DNA of 64,000 bases, taken from the NCBI GenBank assembly GCA_016721005.1, contig JADKJM010000018.1, positions 1 to 64,000 of the forward strand, written 5' to 3'. The translations under genes and the position numbers were made by a program. The DNA comes from Flavobacteriales bacterium. Lineage in GTDB: Bacteria; Bacteroidota; Bacteroidia; Flavobacteriales_F; PHOS-HE28. Under the pieces are notes generated by a model that ran no database searches, was not told the DNA's origin, and worked only from the letters and a program-made list of their open reading frames with translations. Below are positions 19,132-27,500 of this stretch, in pieces (position 1 is the first letter of the stretch; the number at the start of each line of letters is the position of its first letter).

Positions 19132-19221
19132 GGAGGCATAGCTCAGCTGGTTCAGAGCATCCCGCCCAACAGGCGGGAGAGTCGCTGATCCGGTCGTGTT
19201 CTTTGGAAGTGTTTTGATAAT
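19132..19221 (+). repeat. tRNA-Val-derived tandem unit 2 (90 bp)
   Basis: Identical in sequence to unit 3. It has the same tRNA 5' half, GC-rich hairpin in place of the anticodon arm, and a 3' tail GTCGTGTTCTTTGGAAGTG leading into GATAAT before the next unit. Confidence 0.85.
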
Positions 19222-19311
19222 GGAGGCATAGCTCAGCTGGTTCAGAGCATCCCGCCCAACAGGCGGGAGAGTCGCTGATCCGGTCGTGTTCTTTGGAAGT
19301 GTTTTGATAAT
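19222..19311 (+). repeat. tRNA-Val-derived tandem unit 3 (90 bp)
   Basis: Exact copy of unit 2. Its 3' tail abuts the first base of the intact tRNA-Val at 19312. The array therefore looks like repeated duplication of a unit consisting of an altered tRNA gene plus its spacer. Confidence 0.85.
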
Positions 19312-19386
19312 GGAGGCATAGCTCAGCTGGTTCAGAGCATCTGCCTTACAAGCAGAGGGTCGCTGGTTCGAATCCGGCTGCCTCCA
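19312..19386 (+). tRNA. tRNA-Val (anticodon TAC)
   Basis: A full cloverleaf: acceptor GGAGGCA/TGCCTCC, D-arm, anticodon arm TCTGC-CTTACAA-GCAGA with anticodon TAC, T-arm GCTGG-TTCGAAT-CCGGC. The discriminator base is A. CCA is not encoded. Confidence 0.96.
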
Positions 19387-19396
19387 CCCTCATTCG

Positions 19397-19423
19397 TTGA
19401 CCCGGACACATGGTCCGGGTCAA
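19397..19423 (+). terminator. Hairpin between the two tRNA-Val genes
   Basis: TTGACCCGGAC and its perfect complement are separated by 5 nt (ACATG). No T-run follows, so it may be a processing signal or attenuator rather than a full terminator. Confidence 0.4.
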
Positions 19424-19437
19424 TGACTTGACTTCTT

Positions 19438-19512
19438 GGGATGTTAGCTCAGCTGGTTCAGAGCGCATGCTTCACACGCATGAGGTCACTGGTTCGAATC
19501 CAGTACGTCCCA
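19438..19512 (+). tRNA. tRNA-Val (anticodon CAC)
   Basis: Acceptor GGGATGT/ACGTCCC, anticodon arm CATGC-TTCACAC-GCATG with anticodon CAC, T-arm ACTGG-TTCGAAT-CCAGT, discriminator A. It reads GUG and complements the TAC isoacceptor just upstream. Confidence 0.95.
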
Positions 19513-19514
19513 CA

Positions 19515-19540
19515 AGCCCCGGTCATCCGGGGCTTTTTCT
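19515..19540 (+). terminator. Rho-independent terminator of the tRNA cluster
   Basis: AGCCCCGG-TCAT-CCGGGGCT followed by TTTTTCTTT, starting 3 nt after the second tRNA. Confidence 0.9.
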
Positions 19541-19921
19541 TTCGCATACGGCCCGCCACTATGACCGGATATGCGCCATCAAGGCCAGATCCGGACATGG
19601 TTCCACATTACGGGAATGCCCTCATCAATGGCCGGAACAAAAGCTCTACTGGAGACCAGGTCATCATTTGAAATAGGTCGATATCCTGTCTGTTCTACAG
19701 CACTTTACGACCACATCGAGCGGCCCGGATCGTGTACGGAAGGACCACGATGCGCAGTTAAAAGTTGTCAAGCGTTGGGTTCCTTGTCCTACAAGGGCAA
19801 ACTATGTGCGCTCGCCGGTCGTTGATGAAGCAGCGAGAAACAGAAGCTTGGCAGTCTATGGTCAAGACCTGTAAGCGGAACAGAAGAACAACGACCAACG
19901 AAACGATCAAATTCCATTGTC
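19541..19921 (+). other. Intergenic region without a supported gene
   Basis: No frame in these 381 bp shows recognisable protein features on either strand. It separates the tRNA cluster from the tandem 53-residue genes and should hold the promoter for the latter, but no clear TAnnTTTG is present. Confidence 0.4.
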
Positions 19922-20083
19922 ATGCCTAGAAAAAAGAAAGCCCTCATCCTCACCCAACCGGTGAAGGTCGGTCTCCAGCCCATAAAAGTTCGGCTGGACG
20001 CGCGTACTATCATTACACTTGCGAGCAAGAAGGCGCTCGAATTCTGGAAACAGCGCTACCCTAAATTGGAGGTCATCGGATAA
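19922..20083 (+). CDS. Small basic protein, tandem paralogue 1 (53 aa)
   Basis: A 53-residue protein beginning MPRKKKALIL, with the core IKVRLDARTIIT near residues 21-32 and the ending RYPKLEVIG. It is too short to be called without its neighbour. The next gene codes for a protein of exactly the same length and 34 of 53 matching residues by eye. The DNA of the two copies has diverged while the proteins stay similar, which argues that both are real. I know no function. The basic N-terminus and the beta-strand-like KVRLD/RTIIT core suggest a nucleic-acid or protein binder. No membrane segment is present. Confidence 0.7.
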   Translation: MPRKKKALILTQPVKVGLQPIKVRLDARTIITLASKKALEFWKQRYPKLEVIG

Positions 20084-20087
20084 CAGC

Positions 20088-20249
20088 ATGCCTAGAAAAA
20101 AGCCCGCGCTCATTCTTGAGCGCCCCATCAAGCCCGGCGTCAAGGAGATCAAGGTCCGGCTCGATTCGCGTACGATCATCACGGTATCCAGCCAGAAGGC
20201 GTTGGAATCGTGGCGAAAGCGATACCCCAAGTTGGAGGTGATCGGCTGA
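20088..20249 (+). CDS. Small basic protein, tandem paralogue 2 (53 aa)
   Basis: Starts MPRKKPALIL 4 nt after the stop of paralogue 1. It contains KVRLDSRTIITV and ends RYPKLEVIG, with the same length and layout as its neighbour. The larger frame from 20019 overlaps paralogue 1, so the ATG at 20088 is preferred. The two form a compact dicistron ahead of a methyltransferase gene 110 bp further on, which may be unrelated. Function unknown. Confidence 0.72.
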   Translation: MPRKKPALILERPIKPGVKEIKVRLDSRTIITVSSQKALESWRKRYPKLEVIG

Positions 20250-20358
20250 CGCTCGCTCGTCGCACTAACTCGAAACGACGAATCACGGTAAGGGTTGATG
20301 GTTTCCGTGTCCCCAAAAGGGACCCCAAGAGAGTCCTGTAAGTATTTTGGCCGGAGCA

Positions 20359-21147
20359 ATGACGGACATTCTCCAGCGTGCGCGCAGTTATATGGGCCAC
20401 TTGGTCAAGGCGCGCACGCGGCACAGCGTTCATAGTCCGTTCGTGTATGAGTTGATCGAGAACGTGTTCCGTCCGCGTCCTATGGATGAGGCGTTCGCCG
20501 TGATTGAGCAATTGCGTTCGGACCTCCTTCGCAGCGATCAGGCCATTCAGGTGAATGATCTAGGTGCTGGTTCTGTCCGATCGAATGGACCGATGAGACG
20601 CGTAGCCGCCCAAGCCCGGTCAGCGCTCAAGCCACCGTATCAAGCGCGTTTGCTGTACAAACTGGCCCGACACCTCGATGCTCGGCAGGTTCTGGAACTG
20701 GGCACCTCCTTCGGCCTTACCACCTTGTACTTGGCCCACGGCGCCCGTAACGGGCAGGTGCATACGATCGAGGGTTGTCCCGAGACCTTGAGCATAGCCA
20801 AGAAGAATTTCGAGATCCTCCCACAACCAAGGATCCACGCCACTCTCGGAAGTTTCGAGGACCGCCTTCCCGATGTCCTTCGACGAATGGAGCGGCTCGA
20901 CCTCGCGTTCATCGACGGTCATCATGAAGAGGAAGCGACCCTTCGGTACTTCGAGCAATGCCTGAGCAAGGCGCATAATGACACGGTGTTCGTCTTCGAT
21001 GATATCCATTGGAGTCCGGGGATGGAGGCGGCTTGGACGCGTGTGAAAAACCATTCCGCGGTCACCGTGACGATCGACCTGTACGACATGGGCTTGGTAT
21101 TCCTGCGATCCGAGCAGGCCAAGGAGCATTTCCGATTGCGGTATTGA
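20359..21147 (+). CDS. Class I SAM-dependent methyltransferase
   Basis: 262 residues. The N-terminus contains HSVHSPFVYELIENVF, characteristic of a Bacteroidota methyltransferase group. The SAM-binding motif I is VLELGTSFGLTTLYLA (about residue 117). Further motifs are VHTIEGCPETLSIAKKNFE and LAFIDGHHEEEATLRYFE, an O-methyltransferase-like acidic region. VFVFDDIHWSPGMEAAW follows near the end. The substrate is unknown. The ATG at 20359 is preferred to an upstream TTG at 20347. It appears to be monocistronic. Confidence 0.82.
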   Translation: MTDILQRARSYMGHLVKARTRHSVHSPFVYELIENVFRPRPMDEAFAVIEQLRSDLLRSDQAIQVNDLGAGSVRSNGPMRRVAAQARSALKPPYQARLLYKLARHLDARQVLELGTSFGLTTLYLAHGARNGQVHTIEGCPETLSIAKKNFEILPQPRIHATLGSFEDRLPDVLRRMERLDLAFIDGHHEEEATLRYFEQCLSKAHNDTVFVFDDIHWSPGMEAAWTRVKNHSAVTVTIDLYDMGLVFLRSEQAKEHFRLRY

Positions 21148-21235
21148 GTACCGCAGGCCGGTCACGATCCGAGGTTGATGGTTTCGTCCTGCGCATCTCC
21201 TTGATCCTGCGCCGGATCCTACCTTTCGTCTCGTT

Positions 21236-23371
21236 ATGCGTTGCCTCCTTGTTCCAGCAGCCTTGCGCTGGTCGGTCGTGCTTCTTGCGTTGACCGCCAC
21301 GGAGGTTCAATGCCAATTGAGCACGTGGTTGTTACGGTCCGGAAATGGCGAGATCCACACCCTTGATCTAACGGCAGGGTCCCCGATCCTGGGACCCTTG
21401 ATACCGACCTACGGATGGGGCGGAAGTGAGGATATTAATCTCATGACCAATGCGGCAGGCGGGATCCTGTTCACCTCGGCGGTGGGGACCAACGACAAGG
21501 TCGAAGTGCGCAATGCCGCTATGGTCACCATGCCGAACGGCACCGGGTTGATCGCGAATTCATCGAGCCAAGCTTCAGCCATTTCACCGCGGCCTTGTCA
21601 CCCATCGCAGTATTACATCATTCACCACAACACGGCCACCCACAAGAGCTATTACTCCGTGGTGGATATGGCATTGGTCGGAGGGCTTGGCGATGTTGCG
21701 GAGAAGAATGTCCTGTTCGGAACGAACATGGGCGAAGGACTTGCCGTGAGCCATCGCCTTCAGAGCGGGTGCCGATGGCTCTTCGGCTTCTCCGTTGACG
21801 GCAACAAGTATGTTCTGAAACGTGCCCTGATCACCGCCACCAGCATCGGTGAACCTGAACCGATCGATACGATCACCGGGTTCGATGCATCCGACTGGCA
21901 CAGCACCCTGAAACTCAACCCGGCCAACGACCGGCTGGTCCTGAGCCTGCCCAATATGGTGTCCCCGAATACCGCTGACGTGGCGCTATGGTCCTTGGAC
22001 CTGGAGAGTGGGACCGTCGGCGACGCTGAGTTCATCGCTCTGAGTGATGACCCCATCGTCGGCATTGAATTCTCGCCATCCGGTGACTACCTGTATTTCG
22101 TGGGCAACGCCGAGCTTGAGGATATGGACTTCGGCCGGTTGCACGTTCCGAGCCAGGTGGTGGAAGTGATCGACCCTGCCATCGGTGAATGGATCCTTTC
22201 CATCGAGTGTGCCGGCAACGGAAGATTGTACGTGGGTGCCTCCGGTCCTCAACGATCACTGGCCGAGGTGCGCTACCCGGATGCTCCTCTCGCCGGGATC
22301 GGCTACAACCGCACAGCGGTCGTATTCCCGTCCATCGGATTCCGTCCGGTCCTGCCGAATGCCATTGAAGGTGAGCCACCCGGCGATACAAGCACTCCTG
22401 CGTTCATTGACTTCAACGTGGACGAATTGCCCGGATGCGAAGGACACCTGTTCAACTCCGAGGCCTGTTTGGCCACTTGGCAACAATGGGATTTCGGTGA
22501 TGGTTGGACCGACCTTAGCGATCGGCCGGTGCATCACTACGGCGTTGGAACCTTCGACGTGACATTGACCGTGGAGTCCTGCGGACAACTCCTCTCACTC
22601 ACGAAGCCAGCGCTGCTCACTGTGGAAGGCATACAACCCATTGCGGAGTTCACAGCTCCGGACTCCGCATGCCAGCGCGCGGCGGTGTCTTTTGAGAATG
22701 GATCACAACTGGCAAGTTCCTACTTGTGGCTCTTCGGCAACGGCCAAACGAGCGTGGTGGAGGACCCGATCCATCATTTCATGCAATACGGATCGCTCAC
22801 CACGACTCTGATCGCCACCGAGGGGTGTATCCATGACACGGCGCGTGCTTCACTGACCATCCTTCCTGCTGCTATTGCTTCCTTCCACACCAACAGCGAT
22901 CCCTGCGATGAGGTCACACGATTGATCAACACCTCGTACAGCGGTCAGGACTGGTTCTGGGAGTTCGGTGATGGCGACAGCTCCACTGTGCGCGACCCAC
23001 TTCACACGTACCTGTCCATGGAAGCGTTCGAGGTTCACTTGACGACCGACCGGGGAACGATGTGTGCGGATACGGCGGTCAGAACACTTCATGCCGGCTA
23101 CGGGATCATCCCCGTGGCGTGGTTCATTCCGAACGCGTTCACACCGAATGGCGATGGAACGAATGATGTCCTCTCGATCAAGGGACCTGAAGTCTGCGCT
23201 TCACCGGTGATGACGATCCACAACAAATGGGGCCAGCCGATCTGGGAGGGCGATAGCAAGACCGGCTGGGATGGAACCAGCGGTGGGCAACCCGCTCCGG
23301 AAGGGGTGTACGTCTATGTCCTTCAAGGGAAGATGGACCGTTCCCTGGGTTATGTGGTGCTGATCAGATGA
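21236..23371 (+). CDS. PKD-domain T9SS cargo protein with gliding-motility-type C-terminal domain
   Basis: 711 residues with an N-terminal signal peptide (RWSVVLLALTATEVQCQ). Residues 25-370 resemble a WD40/beta-propeller-like lipoprotein domain (for example IVGIEFSPSGDYLYFVGN). Three PKD-like segments follow, marked by WDFGDGWTDLS, WLFGNGQTSVVEDP and WEFGDGDSSTVRDP. The last 80 residues are a CHU_C-type (type B) sorting domain with IPNAFTPNGDGTNDVLSIKG, IHNKWGQPIWEG and EGVYVYVLQG. It should be secreted by the T9SS and attached to or released from the cell surface. The ligand is unknown. Confidence 0.85.
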   Translation: MRCLLVPAALRWSVVLLALTATEVQCQLSTWLLRSGNGEIHTLDLTAGSPILGPLIPTYGWGGSEDINLMTNAAGGILFTSAVGTNDKVEVRNAAMVTMPNGTGLIANSSSQASAISPRPCHPSQYYIIHHNTATHKSYYSVVDMALVGGLGDVAEKNVLFGTNMGEGLAVSHRLQSGCRWLFGFSVDGNKYVLKRALITATSIGEPEPIDTITGFDASDWHSTLKLNPANDRLVLSLPNMVSPNTADVALWSLDLESGTVGDAEFIALSDDPIVGIEFSPSGDYLYFVGNAELEDMDFGRLHVPSQVVEVIDPAIGEWILSIECAGNGRLYVGASGPQRSLAEVRYPDAPLAGIGYNRTAVVFPSIGFRPVLPNAIEGEPPGDTSTPAFIDFNVDELPGCEGHLFNSEACLATWQQWDFGDGWTDLSDRPVHHYGVGTFDVTLTVESCGQLLSLTKPALLTVEGIQPIAEFTAPDSACQRAAVSFENGSQLASSYLWLFGNGQTSVVEDPIHHFMQYGSLTTTLIATEGCIHDTARASLTILPAAIASFHTNSDPCDEVTRLINTSYSGQDWFWEFGDGDSSTVRDPLHTYLSMEAFEVHLTTDRGTMCADTAVRTLHAGYGIIPVAWFIPNAFTPNGDGTNDVLSIKGPEVCASPVMTIHNKWGQPIWEGDSKTGWDGTSGGQPAPEGVYVYVLQGKMDRSLGYVVLIR

Positions 23372-23473
23372 CCGAAGTGAATGATCACGCCTTGCGAAGA
23401 GCAAGGAGTGAGTTCGTCCGATCCAGATCAGGTTCATGAGTTTCATGCATAGGTCTACCTTCGGCGCAAGGGG
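23372..23473 (+). promoter_or_regulatory. Structured leader before the cobalamin adenosyltransferase gene
   Basis: CCGAAG at 23372-23377 pairs with CTTCGG at 23459-23464, closing the element. CCTTGCG at 23390-23396 can pair either with GCAAGG at 23401-23406 or with CGCAAGG at 23465-23471, directly before the ATG. Two exclusive folds are therefore possible. On the minus strand 23421-23435 reads GAACCTGATCTGGAT, the conserved core of TPP riboswitches, but no minus-strand gene lies downstream and the rest of the TPP consensus is poor. The function is not established. Confidence 0.4.
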
Positions 23474-24025
23474 ATGAAGATCTACACACGGACCGGCGAC
23501 AAAGGCCAGACAGGACTGCTCGGTGGTACACGCGTATCAAAGGATGACGCACGGATCGAAGCGTACGGCACGGTGGATGAATTGAACAGCCACATCGGAA
23601 TGCTGCGCGATCTCGCGGCTCCCCACCACGGGGACCTATTGGTTGGGATGCAGCATGCGTTGTTCAGCATCGGGTCCCGGTTAGCCAGCACTGGTTCGGA
23701 TGAAGCCGCGAAATTCCACGTGCCGCTGGTCACCGAAGAGCAGATCGCTTCGTTGGAATTGGCCATGGACGCCATGGATCGCGACCTGCCACCGATGCGC
23801 AACTTCGTTCTTCCCGGTGGGCACGTCGCTGTTTCCCAAGCACACATCTGCCGGACCGTCTGTCGACGTGCTGAACGCCGAGTAGTCGCATTATCCTCGG
23901 TCACTTCAGTGGAGGACATCCTGATCCGCTACCTCAACCGGGCATCGGATCTCTTTTTCATGCTCTCTCGACACCTTGCCCATTCGCTGAATGCCGAGGA
24001 AATTCCTTGGACGCCGCGCAAGTGA
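23474..24025 (+). CDS. Cob(I)yrinic acid a,c-diamide adenosyltransferase (PduO-type)
   Basis: 183 residues. It transfers the adenosyl group of ATP to cob(I)alamin, giving coenzyme B12. The N-terminus KIYTRTGDKGQTGLLGGTRV is the ATP-binding signature, followed by RIEAYGTVDELNSHIGML. The C-terminal half contains FVLPGGHVAVSQAHICRTVC, RRAERRVV and YLNRASDLFFMLSR. The length and all motifs fit the family. The structured leader directly upstream suggests regulation at the RNA level. The next gene has its own promoter element. Confidence 0.93.
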   Translation: MKIYTRTGDKGQTGLLGGTRVSKDDARIEAYGTVDELNSHIGMLRDLAAPHHGDLLVGMQHALFSIGSRLASTGSDEAAKFHVPLVTEEQIASLELAMDAMDRDLPPMRNFVLPGGHVAVSQAHICRTVCRRAERRVVALSSVTSVEDILIRYLNRASDLFFMLSRHLAHSLNAEEIPWTPRK

Positions 24026-24087
24026 GATCCTCGCCCCCTGATGCACAGGTGGTTGATAACTCCAAGTCCATCCGATCATCATCCGTC

Positions 24088-24095
24088 TATATTTG
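24088..24095 (+). promoter_or_regulatory. -7 promoter element of the DUF2795 gene
   Basis: TATATTTG fits TAnnTTTG exactly, 37 bp before the ATG at 24133. No -33 TTTG at the expected spacing. Confidence 0.55.
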
Positions 24096-24132
24096 CGGCC
24101 GTTTTAAGGATTTACACAACAGTCCGCGATAG

Positions 24133-24354
24133 ATGTATTGGACCCTAGAGCTCGCTTCGTACTTGGAGGACGCCCCGTGGCCTGCCACCAAGGAAGAGCT
24201 GATCGATTTCGCCATGCGCACTGGCGCTCCATTGGAGGTCGTCGAGAACCTTCAAGCCATCGAGGACGAGGAGGAGATCTTCGAATCCATCGAGGAGATC
24301 TGGCCGGACTATCCATCCAAAGAGGACTTCTTCTTCAACGAGGACGAGTACTGA
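24133..24354 (+). CDS. DUF2795 domain-containing small acidic protein
   Basis: 73 residues, starting MYWTLELASYLEDAPWPATK and containing ELIDFAMRTGAPLEVVENLQ. This is the pattern of the DUF2795 family, which is widespread and often found beside core genes in Bacteroidota. The C-terminus is strongly acidic (EEIFESIEEIWPDYPS, then FFFNEDEY). Function unknown. It has its own promoter element upstream and a terminator hairpin immediately downstream, so it is probably transcribed alone. Confidence 0.85.
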   Translation: MYWTLELASYLEDAPWPATKEELIDFAMRTGAPLEVVENLQAIEDEEEIFESIEEIWPDYPSKEDFFFNEDEY

Positions 24355-24372
24355 TCACCAACGATCCATCCA

Positions 24373-24404
24373 ACGAGCCCTGCCACCCGGCGGGGCTTGT
24401 TCCT
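24373..24404 (+). terminator. Terminator after the DUF2795 gene
   Basis: ACGAGCCCTGCC and GGCGGGGCTTGT form a stem with one mismatch around a short ACCC loop, followed by TCCTTTC, about 20 bp after the stop. Confidence 0.7.
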
Positions 24405-24465
24405 TTCTGGTGGACACTGTGGCAGGACGGATCCTCCGGCAGGGTCTGTGCTCGCAGGGTCCGGC

Positions 24466-24473
24466 TACATTTG
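24466..24473 (+). promoter_or_regulatory. -7 promoter element of secA
   Basis: TACATTTG fits TAnnTTTG, 53 bp before the secA ATG. Confidence 0.5.
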
Positions 24474-24526
24474 CCATCCTTTTGATACCAAGCGCGCGAG
24501 GATTGCTCGTGACCAACACATAGCCC

Positions 24527-27500
24527 ATGATCGGCACACTGACCAAAGCCCTGAAGAAAGTCTTCGGTGACAAATACGATCGCGACCTCAAGGAAGTAAT
24601 GCCTTTGGTCACCCTTGCCATTGAAGCATTCGCGAAACTGGACGGCTTGAGCAACGACGAGTTGCGCGGCCGCACCGATGGACTGCGCGCGCGGATCAAG
24701 GAGCGGATCCAAGCCAACGACGATCGCATTGCGGAATTGCGCGCGGAGATCGACGCCGATCCGACGATGGACATCCACGAACGTGAGTTGCGTTATGAGG
24801 AGGTGGACAAGCTGGAGGCGAAGAGCGTTGGGATGTTGGAGGAGGTGTTGCTCGATATACTGCCGGAAGCCTTCGCCATCGTGAAGGAAACCGCGCGTCG
24901 ATTCAAGGAGAACGATGAGCTTCGCGTGACCGCAACGGAGTTGGACCGTGATCTCGCTACGAAACGCCCGGACTCCATCCGGATCGAAGGCGACCAGGCC
25001 ATTTGGAAGAACACATGGATGGCGGCCGGGCATGCCATCAAGTGGGACATGGTCCACTACGATGTGCAGTTGATCGGCGGTGTGGCCTTGCACAAAGGCA
25101 AGATCGCGGAGATGATGACCGGTGAGGGAAAAACGCTCGTAAGTACACTGCCCATTTTCCTGAACGCCTTGCCCGGCCGTGGTGTGCATCTGGTCACGGT
25201 GAACGATTACCTGGCCAAGCGGGATGCGGAATGGATGGGACCCATCCACGAATTCCACGGCCTGCGCGTGGATTGCATCGACAAGCACCAGCCCAACAGC
25301 CCTGCGCGCCGCAACGCCTACCTAGCCGACATCACCTACGGCACCAACAACGAATTCGGCTTCGATTACCTGCGCGACAACATGGCCCATGCACCAAGCG
25401 CGCTGGTGCAACGCAAGCACAACTATGCCATCGTGGACGAAGTGGATAGCGTGTTGGTGGATGATGCGCGGACCCCGCTCATCATCAGTGGGCCGACTCC
25501 GAAGGGTGACATCCACCAGTTCGATGAATACGAACCACGCGTGCGAGAACTGCACAACAAGCAGAAGCAACTGGTCACCAAATTCCTGAACGAGGCCAAG
25601 GCCGATCTGAAAGGATTGGATGACGGCACCACGAACAAGGAGCAAATGGAAAGAGGTGGGTTGGCCCTTCTCCGTGCGTACCGCGGCCTGCCGAAGAACC
25701 AAGCGCTGATCGAATACCTCAGCAAGACCGGGGTGAAGAGCCTGTTGCAGAAAACCGAGAACCATTACTTGCAGGACCAAGGCAAGGAAATGCCGAAGGT
25801 GGATGCCGAGCTCTACTTCACCATCGACGAGAAACAACACGGCATCGAATTATGCGATCACGGGTTGGACCTGATCAGCCGTGATGTGGACGACCCGACC
25901 TTCTTCATCATGCCGGATGTGGGATCGGCGATCGCTGAGTTGGAGAAGAGCGATCTCTCCGGTGAGGAGAAGATGACGCGCAAGGATGAATTGTTGCGCG
26001 ACTTCGGCGTGAAGAGCGAACGCATCCACACGGTGAACCAACTGATCCGCGCGTACGCCCTGTACGAGAACGATGTGGAGTACGTGGTGATGGACGGCAA
26101 GGTGAAGATCGTGGACGAACAGACCGGACGGATCCTGGAAGGACGCCGATACAGCGACGGGTTGCACCAAGCGATCGAAAGCAAGGAGAAGGTGAAAGTG
26201 GAGGCGGCCACGCAGACCTATGCGACCATCACGCTCCAGAACTACTTCCGCATGTACCACAAGCTCGCGGGCATGACCGGCACCGCCGAGACCGAGGCGC
26301 AGGAATTGTGGGACATCTACAAGTTGGATGTGATGGTGATCCCCACGAACCGGACCGTGGTGCGAAAGGATGCGGAGGACATGGTCTTCAAGACCTCGAA
26401 GGAGAAATACGCCGCGGTGATCGACGAGATCGAAGCTCTGCGCGAAGCCGGTCGTCCGGTGCTGGTGGGTACTACCAGCGTGGAGGTGAGCGAGCGCATG
26501 CACGACATGCTCGCGGCCCGGAAGATCCCGCATGATGTATTGAATGCCAAACAACACCAGCGCGAAGCCGAGATCGTCGCGAACGCCGGCCTGCCGAGCA
26601 CGGTCACGATCGCAACGAACATGGCCGGTCGTGGTACCGACATCAAACTGGGACCCGGCGTGAAAGAGGCCGGTGGTCTGGCCATCATCGGTACGGAGAA
26701 ACATGAAAGCCGACGCGTGGATCGCCAGTTGCGCGGTCGTGCGGGTCGCCAAGGAGATCCGGGCAGTTCACAGTTCTACGTGAGCCTGGAGGATGACCTG
26801 ATGCGCTTGTTCAACAGTGAGCGCATCGCCAAGATCATGGACACCATGGGCCTGAAGGAAGGCGAGGTGATCCAGCACTCCATGGTCACGCGCAGCATCG
26901 AGCGGGCGCAGAAGAAAGTGGAGGAGAACAACTTCGGGATCCGCAAGCGCCTGTTGGAATTCGATGACGTGATGAACAGCCAGCGCACGGTGATCTACAA
27001 GCGTAGGCACCATGCGCTCTTCGGTGAGCGATTGAAGCTGGACATCCTCAGCATGTTCCACGATGTGGTCAACGGTATCGTGAACGAGCATCACGACGAA
27101 GACGATTTCGATGGCTTCGCTTTCACCCTTCGCCGAAGACTGCTAGCGGATAGCCCGGTTGATGCCGCAGGCTTCCGCAGTATGAAGTCGGATGAATTGA
27201 CGGACCGTACTTACGACGCGGTGATGGCGCAGTACGCTCGCAACATCGGGCGGACCGTAGCCCATGCCCTGCCGATCATCGAGGACGTGGAGGCCAAGCA
27301 AGGCGCGCAGTACGAGAACATCCGCATCCCCGTGACCGATGGCAAGACGACGAAGCCGCGTGATGTGGTCTTCAACCTGAAGAAGGCCGTGGCTACCAAG
27401 GGCCAGGAGTTCCAGGACAGCATCGAGCGTTTCGTGACGCTGGACATCATCGACAATGAGTGGAAAGAACACTTGCGCGAAATGGACGAGCTGCGCCGCA

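Noticed and set aside
19042..19311. Three additional tRNA genes
   Set aside because: They lack the T-loop and 3' acceptor strand and have an abnormal anticodon arm, so they cannot form a working tRNA.
23405..23438. Genuine TPP riboswitch on the minus strand
   Set aside because: Only the 15-nt core matches. The CTGAGA box and the P4/P5 side are poorly conserved, and no minus-strand gene lies downstream for more than 2 kb. Kept only as a note in the leader finding.
25850..26752. 300-residue minus-strand frame inside secA
   Set aside because: Lies wholly inside secA and is rich in His/Leu as expected for the antisense of a GC-rich gene.
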